Of a DNA stretch of 51,250 bases, positions 45,747-51,250 are shown piece after piece (the first letter of the stretch is position 1; every line of letters starts with the position of its first letter). The translations under genes were made by a program, and so were the position numbers. The stretch comes from Streptomyces soli (GTDB taxonomy: Bacteria > Actinomycetota > Actinomycetes > Streptomycetales > Streptomycetaceae), in contig NZ_RJVR01000180.1 in the NCBI RefSeq assembly GCF_003999195.1, positions 1 through 51,250 of the forward strand, written 5' to 3'. The notes under the pieces were generated by a model, which saw only the letters and a program-made list of their open reading frames with translations, was not told the origin of the DNA and searched no databases.

Positions 45747-46433
45747 TTGCGGCATGCTCTGAAAGAGGTGTCACCGCGCCTACCTGGCAGGAGCGGCAGC
45801 TCCCTGCCCCGTCGCCTGGGACTGCGCGGAATCTGCGTGTACGCCATCGGCGGGATCAGCGGCGCCCCCGCCAACGCCAACGCCCCCGTCACGAACGAGG
45901 CTGAGGTGTACAGCCCCGCAGCCAACGTGTGGGTGAAGCTGACTACGATGACGAACGCCCTTGCGGATCTGGCGGCGGTGGGAGCGCCTTGCCACCAGGG
46001 AGTGGTGAACGGCTGCGTTTACGCGATCGGCGGATCCGCCGACGGCACCACCTCGCTGGACACGGTTGAGACGTACAGCCCCGCCACCAACGCCTGGGTG
46101 AGCCTGCCCGGGTTGCCGACTGCTCGCAGGGCTCTGATGGGCACGGCGGCAAACTGTCCGAAGACATCGAAGGACCGCTGCCTGTACTCCATCGGCGGCC
46201 TCGGCGTACCTCCCCCCGGCAACACGGCCATCGCCCCCGCCACCGAAACCATCCTGGGCACAACCGAGGCCCTCCCCATCGGACGCCCGCAGCACCCGGA
46301 GGGTTCGGGGCGTCCGGAGAGTTCGGGCGGTCGTCCGAACAGTCCGGGCAGCCCGGACGGCATGGGCAGCCCCGACGGCATGGGTAGTCCGGACAGTCCG
46401 ACCAATGCGGGCCGTCCGGCTGCCGACGGCTGA
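45747..46433 (+). CDS. kelch-repeat protein fragment with a collagen-like tail
   Basis: Three kelch repeats can be read: YAIGG followed by EAEVYSPAANVWVKLT, YAIGG followed by TVETYSPATNAWVSLPG, and YSIGG. Residues about 190-220 form a tail of PGSPDGM-GSPDGM-GSP steps. The kelch part begins abruptly after 25 unconvincing residues, the start would be TTG without a clear ribosome-binding site, and fewer repeats remain than a full propeller needs. It is probably the 3' remnant of a larger gene, close to the tRNA-Tyr insertion scar. Confidence 0.5.
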   Translation: MRHALKEVSPRLPGRSGSSLPRRLGLRGICVYAIGGISGAPANANAPVTNEAEVYSPAANVWVKLTTMTNALADLAAVGAPCHQGVVNGCVYAIGGSADGTTSLDTVETYSPATNAWVSLPGLPTARRALMGTAANCPKTSKDRCLYSIGGLGVPPPGNTAIAPATETILGTTEALPIGRPQHPEGSGRPESSGGRPNSPGSPDGMGSPDGMGSPDSPTNAGRPAADG

Positions 46434-46440
46434 CGCCAAA

Positions 46441-46480
46441 GACCCCCGTTGATCTACGTTTCCGCAGTTCAACGGGGGTC
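46441..46480. terminator. hairpin after the kelch gene
   Basis: A 12-bp stem (GACCCCCGTTGA) with a 16-nt loop lies 8 nt after the kelch stop and 9 nt before the tRNA-Tyr remnant, so it could serve both. Confidence 0.6.
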
Positions 46481-46488
46481 TCCCAGTG

Positions 46489-46563
46489 TGGCGGCGCCAG
46501 GGTTCGAACCTGGGTAGGCTGAGCCGGCAGATTTACAGACTGCGCGGTCACCCGCTCGCCACC
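46489..46563 (-). pseudogene. tRNA-Tyr (GTA) with intact 3' half and degenerate 5' half; probable attachment site
   Basis: From the anticodon loop (CTGTAAA, anticodon at 46534-46536) through the long variable arm, T-arm (CCAGG-TTCGAAC-CCTGG) and acceptor strand CGCCGCC, this is a class II tRNA-Tyr. The 5' part is abnormal: only 13 nt separate the possible acceptor GGTGGCG from the anticodon stem, too few for a normal D-arm, and the stem has a T-T mismatch. Total 75 nt instead of the usual 82-86. This is what remains when an element recombines into the tRNA 3' half, so the intact gene should lie outside this window. Confidence 0.65.
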
Positions 46564-46620
46564 TGCGGAAACGCCATAAGAAGGCGTCCTCACCCCACGC
46601 GTGCCCCACAAACAGCTAGC
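46563..46620 (-). mobile_element. integrase 3'-end relic / att flank (copy A)
   Basis: Directly on the 5' side of the tRNA-Tyr remnant the minus strand can be read as a VGHAWGE-like end, similar to VRQVWGQ at copy B and VGQKWGQ at copy C, followed by GGCGTTTCCGCAGGTGG. The CGTTTCCGCAG part has an inverted partner at 46457-46467, across the tRNA remnant. Integrase genes of actinobacterial elements often end right beside their tRNA attachment site. Confidence 0.45.
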
Positions 46621-47119
46621 GGGCGTGAGGACAGCGAGATACCACGGGGAGCTTCTTGGCCCCCGCGCGGCGTGATGAAGGCAAGTTCTCCTGGTACAGC
46701 CATGATTCCTAGTGAAGGTGACTGGGTCGTTGAGCTGATCCTGGACCTGATCGACTTCACGCCGGACAAGGACCTGTGCGGCGCGAAGCTTGTTGAGCCG
46801 GCGCCCAACTCGTTGAAGGCGTTGAGCATGCTCTGTCGGGCCGCCGCCGAGCCGCTGTCGCGGAGCACGATCAAGCGGATGATGCAGTTGTCCGAGGGCC
46901 GGACACCCTGCCTGCCCACCTGACTCCGTCGTCGTCCACGGACGTCTCAACGATGTCGCCGATGGCGACACCCCGGATGAAGAAGGGTGTGTTCGCCAAC
47001 TCGACTTCCCCGTTACCCCGGTCGATGGCCCAGAGACTCTCCACCCCGGCCGAGGGCCAGTCGTTCTCGATCTCAAGGCGGAAGCGCACCTTCACGTGCT
47101 CAGGGCCAGGTTCAGTCAT
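46590..47119 (-). pseudogene. DUF4265-domain gene, frameshifted
   Basis: From an ATG at 47119 the frame gives EHVKVRFRLEIEN, then ESLWAI, NTPFFIRGVAIGDIVET, the DUF4265 pattern, but runs into nonsense after GVRWAGR. A second frame, overlapping at 46871-46919, continues VRPSDNCIIRLIVLRDSGSA, the expected next part. A single-base indel near 46905-46925 would join them. The last 50 codons of the second frame no longer look like the family. Function of DUF4265 is unknown. Confidence 0.6.
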
Positions 47120-47131
47120 GCCCGACAGCAT

Positions 47132-47422
47132 GCACAGACGCGGTGACGCTCCGGTAGACGGGTCCCCAGTTTGGAAGAGTGCGGCTGCGGACCGTCGCTG
47201 ACCTGGGAAGCGCTGACCTGGTCCGGAGTAGGGCTAGCGCCGCAACTCCCCGTGGTTGCCCGTGGGGTCCCGCCGAATCTGGCACGCTCGTGGCACGCGA
47301 CGGGCGCCCGGTTCAAGCAGTTCGGGACGCTGTCGTCCCGAAGTATCGGCCGCACGGTCGCTGAGGTCTCCCGCCACTACCCGGGGCTGTTGTTGTCAGC
47401 TGCTCTTGCCACGATGACGAAC
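47132..47422. other. intergenic region without a supportable gene
   Basis: Short frames on both strands have no recognisable family. It contains TGGCACGC twice, 11 nt apart (47280 and 47291), a sequence style common near integrase ends, but I cannot tie it to copies A to C. Confidence 0.4.
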
Positions 47423-47680
47423 TCACAGGCCTGCCCTGGAGATGAAGCACGGCGCCGAGCACGACGAGATCATGGCTACGGTGGCCAGGCCCAGGCCAAC
47501 CCCCCTGGACCAACCGACCAACCTCGGTACTCCGTCCAAGGCCAGGCCCCCGCCCATCGCGATAGCACCCCAACCGGCTTTGTGGTGCTGCCTGTACAGC
47601 GCTGCTCGCCAACCGTTCAAGGTCAACGCTCCTATGGCTGCAATCAAGCATCCACAGACCAACATGATCCACGCTGTCAT
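47423..47680 (-). CDS. small membrane protein
   Basis: The 85-residue product starts MTAWIMLVCGCLIAAIGALT behind GGAGGGGTGCC, a strong ribosome-binding site. A second hydrophobic stretch (WGAIAMGGGLALDGV) and a third (GVGLGLATVAMISSC) follow. The last 10 residues are polar and may result from a frameshift. No known function; it stands alone between relics and the kinase gene. Confidence 0.65.
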   Translation of the reverse strand: MTAWIMLVCGCLIAAIGALTLNGWRAALYRQHHKAGWGAIAMGGGLALDGVPRLVGWSRGVGLGLATVAMISSCSAPCFISRAGL

Positions 47681-48004
47681 GGCACCCCTCCACCAGGAGG
47701 TTACCGCGCGGGCGGTGGAGCGGCTTTGGCCGGTGGCCCGGATGATCACCTCACCGAGTCACCCACGCACGCGCCGTTGACCAGCCTGAAAGTGCGAAAG
47801 ACGAGGAGTAGGAGAGCATCGACTTTTCAGGTTGCTCGCGCGGTCCGGATCGCCCGGGCTTCAGAAGATCCTCGCCCTGCGGAGGGCGAGCAGAGCCGTT
47901 GCCGCCGCCCGCGCCTCCTCGCCTTCACCGGGATCAACAACGACCTCTATTCTCAACAGCGTTACGCCGATCGACTGGGCGCCAAGAGACGGGGGAGTCA
48001 TAGT
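47681..48004. other. intergenic region upstream of the kinase gene
   Basis: 324 nt with no convincing gene. It has a compact 8-bp hairpin (CTCGCCCT/AGGGCGAG, 47871-47890) and a TTGACC at 47777 without a good -10. The kinase frame is open through this region, but composition and lack of a start site argue against translation. Confidence 0.5.
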
Positions 48005-49804
48005 ATGAGCGGTACGAATGAGGACAGGCGCGGCGAGCGAGAGACCCGGCGGGACGACCGCTTCAGCGGGGGCCTCGAACCGCTCACCGCCTTGGACCCG
48101 GCGCGGATCGGGCCGTACCTGCTGCTCGGGCGGCTCGGCGCCGGTGGCATGGGGAGGGTGTTCCTCGCGCGGTCCGACGGCGGGCGCACCGTCGCCGTGA
48201 AGGTGGTGCACGAGGAGCATGTGTCGGACGCGCGGTTCCGGGCGCGGTTCCGGCGGGAGATCGAGGCCGCGAGCCGGGTCGCCGAGCGGTACACGGCACC
48301 CGTGCTCGACGCCGGGCCCGACGAGGAGACACCGTGGGTCGCCACCGGGTATGTGCCGGGTCTATCGCTGGAGCAGGTCGTGCGAGGGTTCGGCCCGTTG
48401 CCCGCCGAGTCCCTGCACACCCTCGCCGACGGGTTGCTGCGCGCCCTGGAGGACATCCATGACGCGGGGATCGTGCACCGCGACCTGAAGCCGTCGAACG
48501 TCATGCTGACCGTGGACGGGGTCAAGGTCATCGACTTCGGGATCGCGCGGGCCCTGGAGACCTCCGTCGAGTCGCTTCTGACCAGTACGGGGATGGTCAT
48601 CGGCTCGCCCGGCTTCATGTCACCGGAGCAGGTCCGGGGGCAGAGCGCCGGGCCCAGGAGCGATGTGTTCACCCTCGGGTGTGTGCTCACGTACGCGGCG
48701 ACGGGGCGGCTGCCTTTTGGGTACGGGGCCAGCAACCAGCACGCGGTCATGTACCAGATCGTGCAGGACGAGCCGGATCTGGAGGGCGTCGAGGACCCCG
48801 CTCTGCGGGCGCTCATCACGCGGTGTCTGACCAAGGACGCCGGGCAACGGCCCGATGTGGAAGGGCTGTTGGCCGACCCGGAGCGGGCCCGGCCGTCGGC
48901 CGCCGGCAAGGCGTGGCTGCCCGCCGACGTCCTCGCGCGCATCGCGCAGCAGGCCGCCGAGCTGCTCGACGCCGAGGTACGGCCGCTGCGCGAGGAGTCC
49001 GTGGACCAGGCGACCGCGGACCTGCGCCCGCGGTCCGAGCCGCCCGTGGTCGTCGCGCCGGGCAGCGGCGGCGCCGAGCCGAAAGAACGTGAACGCCCCC
49101 CGCGCCGCCGCCGCATCTTCATCGCCCTGCCCGTGGTCGTCGTCCTCACCGTCGGTGGGACCACGATGGTCGTGCTCCAGCCTTGGAGCAGCGATCGGGG
49201 CGGATCCCACGCCCAGGGGCCGGGCAGCAGCGTGAGTCCCACGTCGGATGGCAGTAACTCGCCTGTGACGCCCAGCGGTTCACCGTCCAAGACGTCCGAC
49301 GGGAAGGACAAGAAGGAAAAGGCTTCCGATGAGGGAGGCAGCGGGAGCGCAGGGGCGGCCGGAGGGGACAGCTCCGGCAGCGGCTCGTCCGGCTCCGGTA
49401 GCTCGTCCTCGGGTTCCTCCGGCTCCTCGGGTTCCTCCGGCTCCTCCGGCTCCTCCGGCTCCTCCGGCTCCTCCGGCTCCTCCGGTTCGTCCGCCGACTC
49501 CCCGCCGCCCGACCTGAAGAGCTACAAGCTCGAGTACACGAACTCCTGCTTCGGAGCGTGCGACATGCCGATAAAGGCGAGCTGGACGGCGATCTCCCGC
49601 GCGACCCGCTACGACATCCACTACACCAACAAGGGCAGCAACTTCACCGCGAAGAACGTCGACACCGTCTACTCCACCAGCAACACCAGCTACACGATCA
49701 ACGGCCCGTACTCGGGCGACAAGATCTGCATCACCGTGCGCGCGGCCAACAAGTACGGCGCCTCCGCCTGGGCGGAGACCTGGTGCAACACAGTGCCCTA
49801 CTAG
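48005..49804 (+). CDS. membrane-anchored Ser/Thr protein kinase (PASTA-less, PknB-like) with extracellular domain
   Basis: A 599-residue receptor-type kinase. The catalytic domain (about 37-290) has the glycine loop GRLGAGGMG, K66 in VAVK, HRDLKPSN with D160, DFG at 177-179 and GSPGFMSPEQ. Arg/Lys-rich residues 361-370 precede one membrane helix (about 371-391). Outside lie a polar segment, a Ser-Gly stalk (444-497) and a C-terminal domain of about 95 residues with TNSCFGACDMPIKASWTAIS, reminiscent of a fibronectin III or carbohydrate-binding module with two or three cysteines. ATG 9 nt after GGGGGAG. Confidence 0.93.
   Translation: MSGTNEDRRGERETRRDDRFSGGLEPLTALDPARIGPYLLLGRLGAGGMGRVFLARSDGGRTVAVKVVHEEHVSDARFRARFRREIEAASRVAERYTAPVLDAGPDEETPWVATGYVPGLSLEQVVRGFGPLPAESLHTLADGLLRALEDIHDAGIVHRDLKPSNVMLTVDGVKVIDFGIARALETSVESLLTSTGMVIGSPGFMSPEQVRGQSAGPRSDVFTLGCVLTYAATGRLPFGYGASNQHAVMYQIVQDEPDLEGVEDPALRALITRCLTKDAGQRPDVEGLLADPERARPSAAGKAWLPADVLARIAQQAAELLDAEVRPLREESVDQATADLRPRSEPPVVVAPGSGGAEPKERERPPRRRRIFIALPVVVVLTVGGTTMVVLQPWSSDRGGSHAQGPGSSVSPTSDGSNSPVTPSGSPSKTSDGKDKKEKASDEGGSGSAGAAGGDSSGSGSSGSGSSSSGSSGSSGSSGSSGSSGSSGSSGSSGSSADSPPPDLKSYKLEYTNSCFGACDMPIKASWTAISRATRYDIHYTNKGSNFTAKNVDTVYSTSNTSYTINGPYSGDKICITVRAANKYGASAWAETWCNTVPY
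49411..49492 (+). repeat. tandem 9-nt repeat encoding the kinase Ser-Gly stalk
   Basis: About nine near-identical units of GGCTCCTCC (Gly-Ser-Ser) follow one another. Such a tract can vary in length by slipped replication and would change stalk length without breaking the frame. Confidence 0.85.
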
Positions 49805-49927
49805 CTAGATCCGTTCTCCGCAGGTCACCTATTCGGGAAGATCAACTGATCACAGCGGGTCAGCCACCGATCAGCGCAGCGGTCTGAGTTGCAGAACCCG
49901 CCGAAGCACGATCACTTCATCGAAGGA

Positions 49928-49997
49928 CATCACTGCCCCCACACCTGCCTCACACGCCCGCTGCGAGGCGCATACGACTTGTCGCCTTGCAAGCCCC
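49928..49997 (-). mobile_element. integrase 3'-end relic (copy B)
   Basis: This 70-nt block aligns without gaps to 50631-50700 (54 of 70 identical, counted by eye). Read on the minus strand it ends SGRVRQVWGQ then stop, next to VGQKWGQ-stop in copy C. No upstream coding frame continues, so only the end of the gene is left. The rest of 49805-50051 holds no gene. Confidence 0.45.
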
Positions 49998-50051
49998 TGT
50001 GATCGCAAGGTAACTGGCACGGCCAGCGCGCCGACCGGGCAGGATCATGGC

Positions 50052-50441
50052 ATGTACAGACACACTGCCCTCGCTGCTGTCGCGCTCGCCGCCGGCCTCG
50101 CCCTAACTGCCTGCAACTCCCAAACCACCACCCCGCCCTCTAATCTCGCCCAGGCTGCCCAAGACGCATCCCAGGCCATAGCGAACACCCCGCCCAAGCC
50201 CACGGGCGCCAAGCGGACCAAGCTCCTGGCCGCACTGACCGCCATCAATGCCGACCTGGGCAAAGACCAGGAGAAGGCCATCGAAGCCGCCCGCAACCAG
50301 TGCGCCGTAATGAGCAGCACCAAAGCCGATCAAGCAGCGGCAATACGGTTCGGCACCTATCTCGATACCGAGGTCACCGAGGCGGAAGGCAAACGCATCA
50401 ACAACGTCTTGCGGGACCAGGGATTCTGTGACGTCTCCTGA
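50052..50441 (+). CDS. small lipoprotein of unknown function
   Basis: The 129-residue protein has a signal peptide MYRHTALAAVALAAGLALTA with lipobox LTAC (Cys 21). The mature part begins with a Thr/Pro-rich linker and is helical, with two cysteines (near residues 86 and 127) that could form a disulfide. It lies between integrase-end relics B and C, so it is probably cargo of, or inserted with, a mobile element. I do not recognise the family. Confidence 0.75.
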   Translation: MYRHTALAAVALAAGLALTACNSQTTTPPSNLAQAAQDASQAIANTPPKPTGAKRTKLLAALTAINADLGKDQEKAIEAARNQCAVMSSTKADQAAAIRFGTYLDTEVTEAEGKRINNVLRDQGFCDVS

Positions 50442-51001
50442 CGCGCAGGGGAGCCACGCACCAAGGACTGCAAAATGGCAGGCGGTGTACGTGCCGCCGC
50501 CGCAGGAGCGCTGGCGAGCGGCGCCGCAGCGAGCCTTGACCTGTAGAGAAAGTCGCCGTAGCTGTCCGGGCAAACGGCTTTACAGACCGCGCGGCTACGT
50601 GCCCACCCCAGCGGAAACGGCGTCGGAGGGCATCACTGCCCCCACTTCTGCCCCACACGGCCACGGCAAGGCTCGTACGACTCCCTGACTTGCGAGCCCG
50701 GGGATGGCCACTTTCTTCGTTGCGGTACCGCAGATTCGCCCGCGTTCATCCCGGCGCGTTTCCGCAGATTCCCGCCTGGGACCGAACCCCACTGCACGGC
50801 GACACCCGAGTGTGACCACGGCCAGGTCACCCGTTCGGGCGCGATGCGGCCGCGCCGGATGGCAGTTCCGCCCAGAGTGATATTTCGTTGCATCAAGTGC
50901 TTTTGGGGCGATAGGTCATCAAAGGTGCATAACCGGGGGAAACATCAGCGTCTTCAAACCCTGACAGGCGCATCAGGCGCCTGCCGTGAAAGGAGAGCGC
51001 A
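50442..51001. other. intergenic region with element relics upstream of the secreted repeat gene
   Basis: 560 nt without a complete gene. Contains a degenerate tRNA-Tyr-like att sequence and integrase end (copy C), a copy of CGTTTCCGCAG at 50757-50767, and, just before the next gene, a 7-bp hairpin (CAGGCGC/GCGCCTG, 50965-50983). The AT-richer stretch at about 50880-50930 is the likely promoter area, but no hexamer pair is convincing. Confidence 0.5.
50579..50705 (-). mobile_element. integrase 3'-end relic and tRNA-Tyr-like att (copy C)
   Basis: On the minus strand a frame ends RGRVGQKWGQ-stop (stop near 50633), followed by CCGTTTCCGC and then GCGCGGTCTGTAAAG, which matches the tRNA-Tyr anticodon region of copy A (GCGCAGTCTGTAAAT). 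Beyond the anticodon the tRNA similarity fades. The order integrase end - CGTTTCCGC - tRNA-Tyr anticodon is the same as in copy A, so both are junctions of the same kind of element. Confidence 0.5.
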
Positions 51002-51250
51002 ATGCGGGTTTCCCGTCTTGCCGCCTCGCTGGGCGTCGCGACCGCCGTCCTGCTGGGCGGCGCCACCGACGCCAGCGCCACCACCTCGGCGCCCTCGCTG
51101 GCAACTCAGGCCACATACAACCGTGGTGTCGGCCTCGGTGACTGCGGGCCCTGCGGCTTCGGGCCCGGCGACGGCTTCGGGCCCGGCGGCTTCGGGCCCG
51201 GCGACGGCTTCGGGCCCGGCGGCTTCGGGCCCGGCGACGGCTTCGGGCCC
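51002..51250 (+). CDS. secreted Gly-Phe-Pro repeat protein (partial, runs off the window)
   Basis: The visible 83 residues start MRVSRLAASLGVATAVLLGG behind AAGGAG, a clear signal peptide ending near ASA. The mature part is short until a DCGPC motif, then an 11-residue repeat GFGPGD-GFGPG begins, seen almost three times before the edge. No family recognised; repeats of this kind form extended or glycine-rich structural proteins. The CGPC pair could anchor the chain by disulfide. Confidence 0.8.
   Translation, partial: MRVSRLAASLGVATAVLLGGATDASATTSAPSLATQATYNRGVGLGDCGPCGFGPGDGFGPGGFGPGDGFGPGGFGPGDGFGP
51156..51250 (+). repeat. 33-nt tandem repeat in the secreted protein gene
   Basis: Units of 18 nt (GGCTTCGGGCCCGGCGAC) alternate with 15 nt (GGCTTCGGGCCCGGC), giving a near-perfect 33-nt period to the end of the window. 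The near identity at DNA level suggests recent expansion. Confidence 0.9.

Noticed and set aside
45943..47076. 377-codon minus-strand frame across the kelch gene, tRNA-Tyr relic and DUF4265 gene
   Set aside because: It crosses a tRNA and several unrelated features and has no family pattern; open only by base composition.
47280..47298. Two TGGCACGC repeats as a fourth attachment site
   Set aside because: Only two 8-nt repeats, with no tRNA sequence or integrase-like ending alongside; too little to claim.
47171..48004. N-terminal extension of the kinase gene (278 extra codons)
   Set aside because: The extension has no domain, overlaps the small membrane protein gene on the other strand, and the ATG at 48005 has a good ribosome-binding site and a normal kinase N-terminus.

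Overview
This window is core chromosome from a high-GC actinobacterium, almost certainly a Streptomyces. Evidence: very high GC with G/C third positions; diagnostic lengths (RpoB 1161 aa from a TTG start, RpoC 1299 aa, RpoA 340 aa, EF-Tu 397 aa); a NusG with a long acidic N-terminal extension; and the Streptomyces/mycobacterial gene order rpmG - two MaoC-type hydratases - (regulator, exporter, murB, add, aspC) - tRNA-Trp - secE - nusG - rplK - rplA - lipoprotein - rplJ - rplL - rpoB - rpoC - rpsL - rpsG - fusA - tuf - S10 operon - spc operon - secY - adk - map - infA - rpmJ - rpsM - rpsK - rpoA - rplQ - truA.

Layout. 1-416 holds the 3' end of an unidentified plus-strand gene. From 420 to about 36104 nearly everything lies on the minus strand and is the transcription/translation supercluster: the alpha region (truA to secY, 420-7688), spc operon (7866-12154), S10 operon (12267-17542), str operon (18005-22385), rpoBC (23150-30630), rplJL (31182-32216), rplKA (33311-34033 and 34101-34535), secE-nusG and tRNA-Trp. 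Many genes overlap by one base (TGATG or TAATG), indicating translational coupling. Strong GC hairpins mark transcription-unit ends, and plausible promoters can be read upstream of rpsL, rpsJ, rpoB, rplJ and tetR. From 36294 to 43432 come metabolic genes (aspC-type aminotransferase, adenosine deaminase, murB, a TetR-controlled DHA2 exporter, a HadA/HadB-like dehydratase pair) and rpmG, followed by tRNA-Met and tRNA-Thr. From 43771 to the end the content is accessory: an amidohydrolase-like protein, an NAD(P)-binding protein, a kelch fragment, a decayed tRNA-Tyr/integrase junction, a frameshifted DUF4265 gene, a small membrane protein, a Ser/Thr kinase with a Ser-Gly stalk, a lipoprotein, more integrase-end relics, and the start of a secreted Gly-Phe-Pro repeat protein that runs off the window.

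The two most interesting signals are not ordinary genes. First, a 26-nt hairpin element, 25/26 identical, sits exactly 62 nt upstream of the start codons of both rpsJ and rpsL, the first genes of the S10 and str operons; it looks like a shared leader-RNA control element. Second, the region right of the tRNA-Thr gene carries a tRNA-Tyr whose 3' half is intact but whose D-arm is lost, and three degenerate copies of what looks like an integrase 3' end. This is the expected scar of repeated insertion by SLP1-type integrative elements, which are known to use tRNA-Tyr.

Limits: everything was read by eye from the sequence. Promoters, operators and leader roles are predictions, and identities of accessory genes rest on motif recognition only.
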